Shown: positions 1-10,550, counted from the first letter of the stretch. The stretch is 64,000 nt of DNA from Paractinoplanes ferrugineus (GCF_016862195.1 NZ_BOMM01000014.1:160202-224201), one strand, 5' to 3'. Numbers and translations: made by a program. Notes: generated from the letters alone by a model not told the origin.

Positions 1-419
1 TGCGAGGTCAGGGTCATGGTCCGAGTGGTGTTGCGGACCTTGACGGCAAGCGGCGCGGTGATCCCGCCGCCGGTGGCAGCGTCGGGGATGCTGTAGCGCA
101 CAGTGATCGCGTTGGCCGCCTTGGGCAGGGTGAACTCGACCCACTGGCCGGGCGCGAGCTTGACCGCGGTGCGGCCGGACGCCTCGGCCGGCAGCGTGTA
201 GGCGGTGCGGTCGGGCCCGATGACGGTGCCGTTGGTGGCCGCGTTCTCCGCCTCCTGCTCCTGGAACGCGACGCTCGCCCCGCGCCCGGCGACCAGCGCC
301 GGGTCGATGGCCGCGCGGGTGACTTTCACTTGCGCTTTCTCAGTCGCGTACGCGGTGGACGGCACGCCGGCTAGCAGGCTCAGGCCGACCAGTACGGCCG
401 AATATCTCGCCATGTTCAT
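1..419 (-). CDS. Secreted protein with N-terminal carbohydrate-binding-like domain (partial, runs off left edge)
   Basis: Only the first 139 codons lie in the window. The product opens with a signal peptide (hydrophobic stretch VLVGLSLLAGV, then a probable Ala-X-Ala cleavage site near residue 22). The following region carries the motif FQEQEAENAATNGTVIGPDR and then WVEFTLPKAANAITVRYSIP. I associate these with the N-terminal beta-sandwich of secreted actinobacterial glucanases of the alpha-1,3-glucanase/mycodextranase type, which bind polysaccharide. The catalytic part would lie left of base 1 and is not seen, so the enzyme class is inferred. Start ATG is at 419, with a second in-frame ATG at 413; a GAAAGAG stretch just upstream is a weak ribosome site. 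Divergent from the EAL-HDOD gene. Confidence 0.6.
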   Translation of the reverse strand, partial: MNMARYSAVLVGLSLLAGVPSTAYATEKAQVKVTRAAIDPALVAGRGASVAFQEQEAENAATNGTVIGPDRTAYTLPAEASGRTAVKLAPGQWVEFTLPKAANAITVRYSIPDAATGGGITAPLAVKVRNTTRTMTLTS

Positions 420-459
420 GGAGAGCTCTTTCTCGAGGGAGGTGAGCTGACCATAGAGT

Positions 460-474
460 CGTTGTGACGCAACG
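460..474. promoter_or_regulatory. Short inverted repeat in the divergent promoter region
   Basis: CGTTG-TGACG-CAACG forms a 5-bp-arm inverted repeat in the 173-bp region between the secreted protein (minus) and the EAL-HDOD gene (plus). The surrounding 475-560 is noticeably AT-richer than the rest, as expected for promoters. Operator function is only a guess. Confidence 0.25.
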
Positions 475-592
475 CACAAGGTGTTGTCAATGTCTTTCAT
501 AGATTTGCCGCACTGTTGCACACAAGCTTCTTTTTCTTGCGACAGTGGCAGTTCTTGTCAGATCCCGCGGTTGCGAACCGATAGCAAGCCAT

Positions 593-1810
593 GTGAAAAC
601 ATCGGCTCCCTCGGACGGCACCCAGCTGGTGCACGTGGGACGCCAGCCGATCTTCGACGTGCACGGCGACGTTGTCGCCTACGAGCTGCTGTTCCGCGGC
701 AGCATGGACGCCGTTTCGGCAGGCCGTCAGGACACGTACGCAACCAGCACGGTCATGGTGAACGCGTTCACCGAGTTCGGGATCCGGGAGGTGGCCGGTG
801 ATCGACTCTGCTTCATCAACCTCACCCGCGAGTTCCTGGTCGGCGATCTGACCCTGCCGTTCGGCCCGGAACAGGTGGTCCTCGAGGTCCTCGAGACCGT
901 ACGGATGGACGACGAGGTGGTCGCCGGGATCACCGCGCTCGCCGAACGCGGCTACCGGATCGCCCTCGACGACTTCGTCTGGGGCTCCGGGCACGAGGTG
1001 CTGTTCGGCCTCGCCTCCTACGTCAAGCTCGACCTGCTCGACGGCGACCTCTCCCGCCTCGACGAGGTGGTCGCGGCCTGCCGGGAACACCCCGGCATCA
1101 ACATCGTCGCCGAGCGTCTCGAAACCGAGGAACAGCTGGCCATCGCCGACCGCTACGGCATGGAACTGCGCCAGGGGTACGCGCTGAGCCACCCCCAGGT
1201 GCTCACCGTGGCCAGCCTGTCGCCGTCCCGCCTGCGCCGCCTCGAACTGGTCGCCGCCCTCAGCGACTCCGAGCCCGACCTGCAGCGGATCGTCAGCATC
1301 ATCGCCAGCGACCCGCCGCTGTCCCTGCGCGTGCTGCGGGCCAGCAACTCGGTCGCGGCCGGGCACGCCAACCGGGTCTCGTCGGTGCGGCAGGCGGTGG
1401 TCATGGTCGGCCTGCCGAGCATCCGGCAATGGGCGCTGCTGATGGTGCTCGACGACGCCGGCGCCACCTCCGAGGAGCACATGCTGGGCGTGCTCACCCG
1501 GGCCCGGCTCTGCGAGAACATCGCGACCTGGTTCGGCGCCTCCTCGGACGGCGCGTTCATGGCCGGCGTCATCAGCGGCGTCGCGCAGCTGCTCAAACTC
1601 GCCCCGGAATCGATGATCGACCAGTTCCCGCTGGCGCCCACGATCGTGGCGGCGCTGGCCGAGGGCACCGGCCGGTTGGGCCGCGTGCTGCGCGCGGTCG
1701 ACTCCTACGAGAACGGCGAGTTCGGCTCGTTCGACCTGGCCGGGCAATACATGGACGCGGTCCGCTGGTCGACCCAGGCGCTGTCGCACGCCCGGTTGGC
1801 GGCGGCCTAG
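593..1810 (+). CDS. EAL-HDOD (YuxH-type) signalling protein
   Basis: Cytoplasmic protein of 405 aa with an N-terminal EAL-like domain (about residues 10-200) and a C-terminal HDOD domain (about 205-400). The EAL signature is replaced by YELLFRG (residues 30-36). This is typical of the YuxH group, in which c-di-GMP phosphodiesterase activity is doubtful and the domain probably acts as a binding or scaffold unit. The HDOD part (SIIASDPPLSLRVLRASNS, then AVVMVGLPSIRQW) resembles stand-alone HDOD regulators. The GTG at 593 puts the EAL domain close to the N-terminus; a GTG at 545 would add 16 residues. The stop overlaps the convergent sigma gene by 4 bp (CTAG). Confidence 0.85.
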   Translation: MKTSAPSDGTQLVHVGRQPIFDVHGDVVAYELLFRGSMDAVSAGRQDTYATSTVMVNAFTEFGIREVAGDRLCFINLTREFLVGDLTLPFGPEQVVLEVLETVRMDDEVVAGITALAERGYRIALDDFVWGSGHEVLFGLASYVKLDLLDGDLSRLDEVVAACREHPGINIVAERLETEEQLAIADRYGMELRQGYALSHPQVLTVASLSPSRLRRLELVAALSDSEPDLQRIVSIIASDPPLSLRVLRASNSVAAGHANRVSSVRQAVVMVGLPSIRQWALLMVLDDAGATSEEHMLGVLTRARLCENIATWFGASSDGAFMAGVISGVAQLLKLAPESMIDQFPLAPTIVAALAEGTGRLGRVLRAVDSYENGEFGSFDLAGQYMDAVRWSTQALSHARLAAA

Positions 1811-2943
1811 AGCTCCGCTGCCCGCGCCAGCAACGCGCGCCGCTCCACCTCCGCCGGTGCCGCCGCGGCGGCGGCGCGAAACAGGTCGGCGGCCCGCTCG
1901 AGGTCGCCGGCCTTGGCGGTCAGGTCGGCCTCCACCGCGAGCACGGCCGGGTAACCCTCGAGCTTTTCCCGAACCACGGTCAAAAGCGACAAACCAGCTT
2001 CCGCACCGTACGCGTGCCCGTGTGCGACAGCCCGGTTCAGCTCGACGATCGGGGACGGTTGGACCCGAGCCAACTCGTCGTACCAGCCGGCGATCACCGA
2101 CCAGCCCGCCCCGGTGGCGTGCCCGGCGGCGATGTGGGCCTGGATCGCGTACGGTCCGGTCACCGCCGTACCCCGCAGGAGCTCCAGCCCCTCGGCGATC
2201 GCGCCGGAATCCCAGCGCGAACGGTCCTGCCGGTCCAACGGAACCAGATCGCCCGACGCGTCCCGGCGGGCGTCGCGCCGCGAGTGCTGCAACAGGAACA
2301 GGGCGAGCAGCCCGGACACCTCCGGCTCGGCCGGCATCAGCTCGGTCAGCAGCCGGGCCAGACGGATCGCCTCGGCCGCGAACGCGGGCTCGCCGTCCGC
2401 GTCGTACCCCCGGGTGAAGAGCAGGTAGAGGACGGCCAGGACGCCCGGCAGACGCTCACCGAGAGCCACCCCCGACGGCACCCGGTACGGGATGCGGGCG
2501 TCGGCGATCTTCGTCTTCGCCCGGGTGATCCGCCTGGTCATCGTCGACTCGGTGACCAGGAACGCGCGGGCGATGTCCGGCGTCGGCACGCCCGCCACGG
2601 TGCGCAGCGTCAGAGCCACCCGAGCCTCCAGCGCCAGCGCCGGGTGACAGCACGTGAAGATCAGCCGTAACCGGTCGTCCTCGATCTCGTGCTGCTCCGG
2701 TGCCGCCCACAGCATCGCGACCTCCCGCAGCTTGGTCTGCTCGACAGCCTTCCGGCGCAGCACGTCGATGGCCCGGTTCCGGGCGACCGCCATCAGCCAG
2801 CCGCCCGGATTGTCGGGCTTCCCATCGCGCGGCCACCGCTCCACGGCCGCCGCCATCGCTTCCTGGGCGCAGTCCTCAGCCAGACCCCAGTCACCGGTCA
2901 CCCGAATCAGCGCCGCGACGATCCGGCCGTAGAACTCCCACAT
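1807..2943 (-). CDS. ECF RNA polymerase sigma factor with long C-terminal extension (DUF6596 type)
   Basis: 378 aa. Region 2 spans about residues 5-75 (DWGLAEDCAQEAMAAAVERW, then GWLMAVARNRAIDVLRR) and region 4 about 110-165 (VAGVPTPDIARAFLVTESTMTRRITRAK). A helical, TPR-like C-terminal part of roughly 200 residues follows. In this sigma group the extension is thought to take the place of a separate anti-sigma factor. The start ATG at 2943 follows GGGAGAGG at good spacing. The gene begins 19 bp after the YCII-domain gene, so the two form an operon, a pairing commonly seen in actinobacteria. The promoter it recognises is unknown. Confidence 0.88.
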   Translation of the reverse strand: MWEFYGRIVAALIRVTGDWGLAEDCAQEAMAAAVERWPRDGKPDNPGGWLMAVARNRAIDVLRRKAVEQTKLREVAMLWAAPEQHEIEDDRLRLIFTCCHPALALEARVALTLRTVAGVPTPDIARAFLVTESTMTRRITRAKTKIADARIPYRVPSGVALGERLPGVLAVLYLLFTRGYDADGEPAFAAEAIRLARLLTELMPAEPEVSGLLALFLLQHSRRDARRDASGDLVPLDRQDRSRWDSGAIAEGLELLRGTAVTGPYAIQAHIAAGHATGAGWSVIAGWYDELARVQPSPIVELNRAVAHGHAYGAEAGLSLLTVVREKLEGYPAVLAVEADLTAKAGDLERAADLFRAAAAAAPAEVERRALLARAAEL

Positions 2944-2962
2944 GCGCCTCTCCCCCGTACGC

Positions 2963-3292
2963 CTAGAACTCCCGGAAGGGCCGTAGTTCGATGCGGCCGC
3001 CGTAGGCCATCGGATGCGCCGCCGCCACCGCGATCGCCTCGTCGAGGTCGGCACACTCCAGAATGTCGAAGCCCACGACGACCTCCTTCGTCTCCGCGAA
3101 CGGCCCATCACTGAGCAGCAGTTCCCCGCCCCGAACCCGAACCGTCGTCGCCGACGACGGCGCCACCAACTCGTTCCCGGCCACTCGCCGACCCGACGCG
3201 TCGTTCTCCGCCACCCACACGTCGATGTCCGGAACCGTCGACTCGTCCCGCTCCGGCTCCGTGTCGGTGCAGACGAACATCATGTACTTCAT
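2963..3292 (-). CDS. YCII/DGPF-domain protein
   Basis: Small 109-aa cytoplasmic protein of the YCII-related (DGPF) superfamily. It carries the diagnostic LLSDGPFAETKEVVVGF segment (about residues 61-77) and the C-terminal HPMAYGGRIELRP block. Such proteins have a ferredoxin-like fold and regularly sit next to ECF sigma genes of the type found immediately downstream; their biochemical role is not settled. The ATG at 3292 is preceded by GAGAAGGAG. This is the first gene of the two-gene sigma operon. Confidence 0.88.
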   Translation of the reverse strand: MKYMMFVCTDTEPERDESTVPDIDVWVAENDASGRRVAGNELVAPSSATTVRVRGGELLLSDGPFAETKEVVVGFDILECADLDEAIAVAAAHPMAYGGRIELRPFREF

Positions 3293-3487
3293 CGCTGTCT
3301 CCTTCTCGATCTCTTGACCCCCTGACGAACAGCCGCACTCCATCCGGACAACCCGCGGCAATTTTCTATCCGAGCCGTTCGATCCCCGCCGCCCGCCCGC
3401 GCCTCAACCCACCCAAATCCCCCAGTCCCGACCATCCCCTTGTTCAAGGTCGACACCACTTCACCAAAAGCGGGGCCTCCGGAGCTT

Positions 3488-3521
3488 GGGAGACCCCACC
3501 TTCCGTGAATAAGGGTCTCCC
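3488..3521. repeat. Perfect 9-bp inverted repeat (hairpin)
   Basis: GGGAGACCC at 3488-3496 is matched by GGGTCTCCC at 3513-3521 with a 16-nt loop. It lies in non-coding DNA and has no T-run, so it could be a transcription terminator stem or a protein site; the sequence does not decide. Confidence 0.5.
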
Positions 3522-3680
3522 TGCCTGGCGGGAGCGTCGCAATCGTGGCAAATGGTGCGGCCACGCTCGAGGGACAAGCGGGCCGCCGACAGGCAGCCGT
3601 CGGCAGCGGAACACCCGCGGCTGGCAGCGGAATGCGCACGACCTGGCCACCGGCAGCTCACCGCCGGCGACAGACGCGGC

Positions 3681-3795
3681 CGGCCCGCGGCAGACGCGGA
3701 CGGCTCGCGGCAGACGCAGACGGCTCGCGGCAGACGGCTCGCGGCAGGCGCGGACGGCTCGCGGACGGCGCGGACGGCTCGCGGACGGCGGCGGA
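3681..3795. repeat. Six tandem ~20-bp GC-rich repeats
   Basis: Units start at 3681, 3701, 3721, 3735, 3755 and 3775. The consensus is close to CGGCTCGCGGCAGACGCGGA. The third unit is cut to 14 bp and the last two carry GCGGACGGCG in place of GCGGCAGACG. There are no spacers, so this is a minisatellite-like array and not CRISPR. It is not inside a credible gene. Confidence 0.7.
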
Positions 3796-3881
3796 GGCGG
3801 CACGCAGGCGGCGGAACGCGGATGGCTCACGGCCGCCGGGCTCAACCGGACCAGGCTGATCAGGATGAATGGTGAGGGCGG

Positions 3882-4781
3882 TCAGGGAAGGCCGGTGGTG
3901 GACTTCGGTTCCAGGTCGTCGACGAGGGTGACCAGCCGGCGGTATTCGGTCTGGATCGCGGCCAGCAGGAGGTGGCGCTGGATGACGGTCATCTCGGGGT
4001 TGTCGAGCAGTTGGTCCAGGCCGTCGCCGAGTTCGTGGAGGGGCTCGCGCAGGTTGTCGACGGCGACCTTGGCGAAGTGCTGGGTCGCCTCCTGGGCGGC
4101 TTCCTGGGTGAGCTGAGCCCGGTCGGGGATGTTCATGCGGTCGAGCGCCTCGTTGAGGGCGGTGCCGAGATCGGCGACCTCGGGTGGGCTGGTGACCACG
4201 GGCAAGCGCTGGGTGGGGGCGTCGGGGGTGATGGCGTGGGCGCCCTCGGCCAGTTTGACGAGCGGTTTCATGACCAGGCCGCCGACGAACCAGGTGCCGG
4301 CTGCGGCGATCACCGCGGCTAGCAGGACAATCAAATTAATCATCATGACATTTCCGGAATGGTTCTCCTCCACGTCCTGGAGGTTGATGAGCACCTGCAG
4401 CTGTGCGCCGGTTTTCAACGTCTCTGCCCATGATCGCCAATGCGTCCCATCCGCAGCGGTAACGGTCGAATAGCCGTCCTTGACCGGAACTGAGAACTTT
4501 GTCGTGGCGCCCACTTCGGCGCGAACGGCGTTGTTCACCAGGAGTCGTACGGCGAAGGAACCGTCGGTGGGCAGCGAGCCGGACTTCGTCGCGGCCGTGC
4601 GCACCTGGGTGGCTCGGGCTGCCAGCGCCGCGTCGACGTCGCTGTGGTCGCGGTGGTCGGCGTAGAGCACGACAGCCAGGCCGGCGAGCGCGACGACGAG
4701 GGCGACGACCGCCGTGATGGCGAGCGTCAGTTGTACGCGAATTGTCCTGGGCGGGAAAACCCGAGGTAGCGGCTCTGACAC
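3882..4781 (-). CDS. HAMP-domain membrane sensor with degenerate histidine-kinase core
   Basis: 299 aa with the layout of a sensor kinase that stops before catalysis. There is a TM helix at about residues 16-40, an extracytoplasmic region at 41-145, a second TM at 147-170, a HAMP domain at 170-220 and a two-helix dimerisation-like part at 225-290. The H-box position reads VDNLREPL (241-248) in place of the family's SHELRTPL, so the phosphoacceptor His appears to be Asp. There are no N, G1 or G2 boxes of an ATPase domain. No response regulator is adjacent. Kinase activity is therefore unlikely. The GTG at 4781 follows AGGTAGGG; a GTG at 4805 is the alternative start. Divergent from ahcY. Confidence 0.75.
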   Translation of the reverse strand: MSEPLPRVFPPRTIRVQLTLAITAVVALVVALAGLAVVLYADHRDHSDVDAALAARATQVRTAATKSGSLPTDGSFAVRLLVNNAVRAEVGATTKFSVPVKDGYSTVTAADGTHWRSWAETLKTGAQLQVLINLQDVEENHSGNVMMINLIVLLAAVIAAAGTWFVGGLVMKPLVKLAEGAHAITPDAPTQRLPVVTSPPEVADLGTALNEALDRMNIPDRAQLTQEAAQEATQHFAKVAVDNLREPLHELGDGLDQLLDNPEMTVIQRHLLLAAIQTEYRRLVTLVDDLEPKSTTGLP

Positions 4782-4822
4782 GTCCCTACCTGCCGTAGAA
4801 AACACATGTGGGCGGCTAAGGA

Positions 4823-4846
4823 TTACAGGCTCGGGTTACCCTGTAA
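4823..4846. promoter_or_regulatory. 7-bp inverted repeat over the ahcY promoter
   Basis: TTACAGG at 4823-4829 and CCTGTAA at 4840-4846 form an inverted repeat with a 10-bp spacer that overlaps the proposed -10 element. It also lies about 40 bp upstream of the divergent sensor gene. This is a candidate operator; the binding protein is unknown. Confidence 0.4.
4837..4842 (+). promoter_or_regulatory. Probable -10 element of ahcY
   Basis: TACCCT fits the actinobacterial TANNNT -10 pattern. It would start transcription near 4849, exactly at the 5' edge of the SAH riboswitch. No clear -35 is visible. Confidence 0.45.
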
Positions 4847-4850
4847 AGGC

Positions 4851-4937
4851 CCGGTCGAGAGGCGCTGCAACGGATCTCAGTGCGATGTAAGGTCCGCCAC
4901 GCTCGGCCGTGAGCTTGCTGACGCAAGGGCGCCTCCT
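4851..4937 (+). ncRNA. S-adenosylhomocysteine (SAH) riboswitch
   Basis: The leader of ahcY contains the conserved blocks of the SAH aptamer in order: GAGGCGCTGCAAC (from 4859), CGCTCGG (around 4900), and GACGCAAGGGCGCCTC ending near 4935. The closing helix GAGGCGC (4859-4865) pairs with GCGCCTC (4929-4935). An inner helix CGGATC/GGTCCG follows GCTGCAA. SAH riboswitches are known upstream of ahcY in proteobacteria and some actinobacteria and switch the gene on when SAH accumulates. The 3' arm ends just before the ribosome site of ahcY (GGGAGGAG at about 4942-4949), so control may act on translation. Confidence 0.85.
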
Positions 4938-4958
4938 GAGAGGGAGGAGACCCTCTTC

Positions 4959-6416
<1,458 letters not shown>

Positions 6417-6426
6417 TCCTGTGATT

Positions 6427-6462
6427 TATGACGGGCCGCGCCGGTCGACGCGGCCCGTCATA
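6427..6462 (+). terminator. 14-bp stem-loop after ahcY, abutting the next start codon
   Basis: Perfect arms at 6427-6440 and 6449-6462 with an 8-nt loop, beginning 10 nt after the ahcY stop. No T-run follows. The stem ends 4 nt before the ATG of the antiporter, so it would also mask or replace any ribosome site for that gene. Confidence 0.75.
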
Positions 6463-6466
6463 GAAA

Positions 6467-8089
6467 ATGAGCCTCGTGCACGATCTTGAGTCAGTACTGC
6501 TCTTCGTCCTGATCGCTGCGGCCGTCATCGTGGCCACCCGCTGGCTGTCGCGCCGGACCGGGCTCCCCTCGGCTGCGTTGCTGACCATCATCGGCATCAT
6601 CTATGCCTATCTGCCGGGCCAGAACATCCCGCTCGACCCGGAAGTCATCCTGACGTTCGTCATCCCGCCGCTGCTCTACAACGCGGCGCTGGACTCCTCG
6701 CTCATCGACATCCGGCGCAACATGCGCACCGTGATCAGCCTGTCGGTGCTGCTGGTGGCGGTCACCGCGCTGCTCGTCGGGGTCGGTTTCCACCTGTGGG
6801 TCGCGGGTGCGACGCTCGCCGCCGGGGTGGCTCTGGGCGCCGCGATCGCCCCGCCCGACCCGGTGGCCGCGCTCGCCGTCGGGCGCCGGGCCGGCCTGCC
6901 CGGCAATCTGATCACCCTGATCCAGGGTGAGGGGCTGCTCAACGACGCGACCGCGTTGACCATCCTGGCCGTCGCGGTCGCCTCGGTCGACGGCGAGGGT
7001 TTCTCCTTCCCGACCGCGATCGGCAGGTTCGTGATCTCGGCGGCCGGTGGGGTGGTGGCCGGTGTGGTCGTCGCCTACGCGGTGCGGTTGCTGCGGCACC
7101 TGCGCGACGACCCGATCAGTGCCAACGCGATCTCGCTGGTCACGCCGTTCGCCGCCTATCTGCTCGCCGAGTCGGTGCACGTCTCCGGCGTCCTGGCGGT
7201 GGTGATCGCCGGTCTGATCGTCGGGCACGACGCGCCGCGGCACTCCTCCGGCGCGAGCCGGCTGCAGACCAGCGCGGTGTGGCGGCTCGTCGACTTCGTG
7301 CTCGAGGGCTTCGTCTTCCTGCTCATCGGCCAGCAGTTGCCCAAGGTCGTGGACCGGCTGCACGTCTATGAAACCCAGACGGTCGTGATCGCGGTGGCGG
7401 TCTCCGTCGGCGTCGCCCTGCTCCTGCGGCCGCTCTGGCTGGTGCTGACCCAGCTGCTCCCGGCCCGCATGCACTCCCGGCTGGGTGGCGACGGGGTGCG
7501 CCGCGAGGACCGGGCGCTCAACCGGAAAGAGGTCGTCGCGCTCAGCTGGGCCGGCACCCGCGGCGTCATCTCCCTCGCGGCTGTCTTCACCCTGCACGAC
7601 AACGTGCCCGACCGCGATCTCCTGCAGTTCTGCGCGTTCGTCGTCGTGCTGGTCACCCTGCTCGGCCAGGGCCTCACGTTCGCGCCGCTGGTGCGCCGGC
7701 TCGGACTTCGGGCCAACAAGGCCGACCTCGCCCGGGAGCGCAACGAGGCCCGGTCGGCGGCGGTGCGGGCGGCCATCGACCGGCTGGACGAGATCCAGGC
7801 GGCCAAGCACGACCACGTCGAGGACCGGGCCATCGAGTCGATGCAGAAGCAGCTGACGGTCCGGCTCGAACGCTACCGCCGCCGGCTCGACCTGCTGGAG
7901 CAGGCCGAGTCGGACGAGATGCCGACGTCCCCGCAATATGAGGCCGCCCTTGCCGTGCGCCGCGAGGTGATCAGCGCGCAACGCGAGGAGCTGCTTCGGT
8001 GGCGGGACGCCGGCAACCTCACCGACGAGGGTCTGCGGGTGCTCGAACGGGAGCTCGACCACGAGGAACGGCTGGCCGAGCGCTCCTAG
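6467..8089 (+). CDS. Na+/H+ antiporter, CPA1 family
   Basis: 540-aa polytopic inner-membrane protein with about 12 predicted helices and a charged cytoplasmic tail (residues 410-540). The CPA1 ion-site features are visible: the two acidic residues in the AIAPPDPVA segment and the downstream LNDATALTI helix. It probably exchanges Na+ for protons in pH or salt homeostasis. The start is not secure. ATG 6467 and GTG 6476 both lie just after the ahcY terminator stem with no ribosome site, so the mRNA may be leaderless. The stop shares CTAG with the convergent ABC permease gene. A paralogue lies at 30025-31587. Confidence 0.88.
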   Translation: MSLVHDLESVLLFVLIAAAVIVATRWLSRRTGLPSAALLTIIGIIYAYLPGQNIPLDPEVILTFVIPPLLYNAALDSSLIDIRRNMRTVISLSVLLVAVTALLVGVGFHLWVAGATLAAGVALGAAIAPPDPVAALAVGRRAGLPGNLITLIQGEGLLNDATALTILAVAVASVDGEGFSFPTAIGRFVISAAGGVVAGVVVAYAVRLLRHLRDDPISANAISLVTPFAAYLLAESVHVSGVLAVVIAGLIVGHDAPRHSSGASRLQTSAVWRLVDFVLEGFVFLLIGQQLPKVVDRLHVYETQTVVIAVAVSVGVALLLRPLWLVLTQLLPARMHSRLGGDGVRREDRALNRKEVVALSWAGTRGVISLAAVFTLHDNVPDRDLLQFCAFVVVLVTLLGQGLTFAPLVRRLGLRANKADLARERNEARSAAVRAAIDRLDEIQAAKHDHVEDRAIESMQKQLTVRLERYRRRLDLLEQAESDEMPTSPQYEAALAVRREVISAQREELLRWRDAGNLTDEGLRVLERELDHEERLAERS

Positions 8090-9660
8090 TCGGGGATGTT
8101 GCGCCGCCGCAGGCCGAGCAGGCCGGCGGCGGCCAGCACCGCCGCCACCGCGAGCAGGGTGACGATCGGGGTCGCCGCCACCTCCCCGCCCGGCAGGTGC
8201 GGGATGTGGGTGAACGGCGAGAGGTCCAGGAACCACTGGTCGAGCTGGAGGGTCGAGCCGACCAGCAGAATCAGCAGGCACAGCGCGGGCCCCGCCCAGG
8301 CCGCCGGCGACCAGCGGGGCAGCAGGCCGAACAGGACCACGGTCACGCCGGTCAGCACCCAGATCGCCGGCAGTTGGACCAGGACGGCACCGACGATGGC
8401 GCCGAAACTGCCGTCCGGCGAGACCAGGGCGGTCACCACGCCCTCCGCGAGCAGGGCCACCGCCGGGCCGAGCACCGAGAACAGCAGATGGCTGGCGGCC
8501 CACGCCCACCGCGAGACCGCGGTGCTCAGCATCGTCTCGGCGTGGCCGGTGGTTTCCTCGTCGCGCAGGCGCAGCGCGGCCTGCACCGCGTAACACGAGG
8601 CGACCAGGCCGACGATCGCGGCGATGCCGGCGAAGTAACTGTTCACCAGCTGATCGGAGCCGCCGCCGAGCCGGGTGAAGAGGTCGTTCATGCGCCGGCT
8701 CTCGGAGGCGAGCTCGACGACACTGCCACCGACCCCGCCGAAGATCACGCCGAGCAGGCTGAGCCCGACCGTCCAGCCGACCAGCAGGCTGCGGTGCATC
8801 CGCCAGGCCAGCGCCAGCGGACTCCCCATGGTTCCGTCGGCCGGGCCGAGACGGGTGGCGAAGATCCCGTCGCCGACGTCGCGGCGCTTGCGCAGCTCGA
8901 CCGCGACGACTGTGGCCGCCGCCGTGCACAGCACCGACAGGACGACCGGCCACCAGTTCGTCGCCTCGTACGGGAAGATGTGGGTCACCCAGCCGAGCGG
9001 GGAGAGCCACGACAGCCAGCTCGGGCCGCCGTCGCCGAGGGCCGCGATGTCACCGCCGACCCGCAGCGTGTAGGAGACTCCCAGCGCCACCACCGCCAGT
9101 GACCGGGCACTTCGGGCACTGCTGGTGAGCTGGGCGGTGATCGCCCCGACGGCGGCGAACATCAGGCCGCTGACCGCGAGCTCGGCACCGAACGCCAGCG
9201 AGCCGTCGAGGTCGCCGGTCCGGCTCGCCATGCCGGCGAACGTGAGCAGGCCGATGGCGAGGGCCGCGGCGCTCGTCGTGAGCAGTGCGGCGGCCAGTTG
9301 CGCGTGCCAGCCGACCACGGTGGCGCCGACCAGCTCGGTGCGACCGGCCTCCTCGTCGGCCCGGGTGTGCCGGACCACGGTGAGCAACGCGGCCAGCCCG
9401 ATCATCACCGGCACGAACCCGGCGCGCCAGGTCGTCAATGCCGCCAACGAGTCGCCCTTGAGCAGGCCGTAGAGCGCGACGAAGCCGGCGTTGTCGACGC
9501 TTACCGACGCGTACTGAAGCCGCTCCGCCTCGGTTTTGAAAAGCCCCTCGAACGAGGCGTAATAGGCCACCGGGAGCAGGCCGAACACCAGCACCCAGAG
9601 CGGCAGGAGCACGCGGTCGCGGCGCAGGACGAGCCGGATGAGCCGGCCGGTGCCGGTCAT
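8086..9660 (-). CDS. ABC-2 type exporter permease (polyketide-antibiotic exporter type)
   Basis: 524-aa membrane protein with about 12 hydrophobic segments in two similar halves, as in the fused permeases of actinobacterial antibiotic-type ABC exporters. Conserved-looking blocks are [23 protein letters not shown] in the first half and [24 protein letters not shown] in the second. It would form the channel for the ATPase encoded just upstream. The ATG at 9660 overlaps the ATPase stop (ATGA), so the two are translationally coupled. The substrate cannot be read from sequence; drug or lipid export is the usual role. Confidence 0.88.
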   Translation of the reverse strand: MTGTGRLIRLVLRRDRVLLPLWVLVFGLLPVAYYASFEGLFKTEAERLQYASVSVDNAGFVALYGLLKGDSLAALTTWRAGFVPVMIGLAALLTVVRHTRADEEAGRTELVGATVVGWHAQLAAALLTTSAAALAIGLLTFAGMASRTGDLDGSLAFGAELAVSGLMFAAVGAITAQLTSSARSARSLAVVALGVSYTLRVGGDIAALGDGGPSWLSWLSPLGWVTHIFPYEATNWWPVVLSVLCTAAATVVAVELRKRRDVGDGIFATRLGPADGTMGSPLALAWRMHRSLLVGWTVGLSLLGVIFGGVGGSVVELASESRRMNDLFTRLGGGSDQLVNSYFAGIAAIVGLVASCYAVQAALRLRDEETTGHAETMLSTAVSRWAWAASHLLFSVLGPAVALLAEGVVTALVSPDGSFGAIVGAVLVQLPAIWVLTGVTVVLFGLLPRWSPAAWAGPALCLLILLVGSTLQLDQWFLDLSPFTHIPHLPGGEVAATPIVTLLAVAAVLAAAGLLGLRRRNIPD

Positions 9661-10550
9661 TCGCCGACCCGCTGGTATTGGCGCAGGAACAGCTCCTCCA
9701 GGGTGGGCGGCCGGCTCACCAGGCCGCGCACGCCGACCTCGAGCAGACTCCGCAGGGCCGGCTCGAGGGCGTCGCCGTCCACCTCGAAGCGGACCTTGCC
9801 GTTGTCGATGCGCAGGTCGTGCACGCCGGCCAGGGTGGCCAGTCGGTCCGGCGGACCGGTCAGGTCGGCCTCGATCGACGTACGGGTCAGGTGGCGCATG
9901 TCGGCGAGGGTGCCGGTCTCCACCGCACGGCCGTCGCGGATGATCGTGAGCCGGTCGCAGAGCGCCTCGACCTCGGCCAGGAGGTGACTGGAGAGCAGCA
10001 CGGTGCGGTCACCGCGGCGTTTCTCGGCCAGGATCAGCTCGCGGAAGACCTCCTCCATCAGCGGGTCGAGGCCGCTCGTCGGCTCGTCCAGGATGAGCAG
10101 CTCCACATCGGAGGCCAGCGCCGCGACCAGGGCGACCTTCTGCCGGTTGCCCTTGGAGTAGGTGCGGCCCTTCTTGCGCGGGTCGAGCTCGAAACGCTCC
10201 AGCAACTCCCGCTTGCGGACCGGGTCCAGCCCGCCGCGCAGCCGGCCGAGCAGGTCGATGACCTCGCCACCGGTCAGGTTCGGCCACAGCGTGACATCAC
10301 CAGGAACGTACGCAAGGCGTCTGTGCAGTTGGGTTGCCTGCGACCAGGGGTTGCCGCCGAGCAGGCGCACCGCGCCGCCGTCGTGCCGCATCAGGCCCAG
10401 CAGGATGCGGATGGTCGTGGTCTTCCCGGCGCCGTTGGGTCCCAGGAAGCCGTGCACCTCACCGGTCCGGACCCGCAGGTCGAGCCCGTCGAGGGCGGTG
10501 ACCTTGCCGAACCGTTTGATCAGTCCCTCGGCGTCGATGGCCTCGGTCAT
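9657..10550 (-). CDS. ABC exporter ATP-binding protein
   Basis: 297-aa nucleotide-binding subunit. Walker A is [10 protein letters not shown], the signature region reads [15 protein letters not shown], Walker B is [13 protein letters not shown], and the switch His lies in [12 protein letters not shown]. The C-terminal 80 residues form the extra domain common to drug-type importer/exporter ATPases (DrrA-like). It powers the permease encoded next. ATG 10550 overlaps the TetR stop and its own stop overlaps the permease start, giving a three-gene coupled operon under TetR control. Confidence 0.93.
   Translation of the reverse strand: MTEAIDAEGLIKRFGKVTALDGLDLRVRTGEVHGFLGPNGAGKTTTIRILLGLMRHDGGAVRLLGGNPWSQATQLHRRLAYVPGDVTLWPNLTGGEVIDLLGRLRGGLDPVRKRELLERFELDPRKKGRTYSKGNRQKVALVAALASDVELLILDEPTSGLDPLMEEVFRELILAEKRRGDRTVLLSSHLLAEVEALCDRLTIIRDGRAVETGTLADMRHLTRTSIEADLTGPPDRLATLAGVHDLRIDNGKVRFEVDGDALEPALRSLLEVGVRGLVSRPPTLEELFLRQYQRVGE

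Larger units (their letters stand above)
3293..3881. other. Non-coding 0.6-kb interval with inverted and tandem repeats
   Basis: No convincing gene lies in this 589-bp interval. Reading frames are open on both strands because of extreme GC content, but they give low-complexity Arg/Ala/Gly strings with no domain and no ribosome site. The interval holds the promoter of the YCII operon (right after 3292), a 9-bp inverted repeat at 3488-3521 and a run of about 20-bp repeats at 3681-3795. The HAMP sensor gene ends at its right edge. Confidence 0.6.

Noticed and set aside
3681..3795. CRISPR-like array
   Set aside because: Units are contiguous with no spacers and no cas genes are present.
3505..4116. 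Plus-strand open frame over the tandem repeats
   Set aside because: Gives Arg/Ala/Gly low-complexity text, has no ribosome site and runs into the antisense of the HAMP sensor gene.
4806..4958. Upstream 51-codon extension of ahcY
   Set aside because: This part is the promoter and SAH riboswitch leader; the ribosome site and family start point to 4959.
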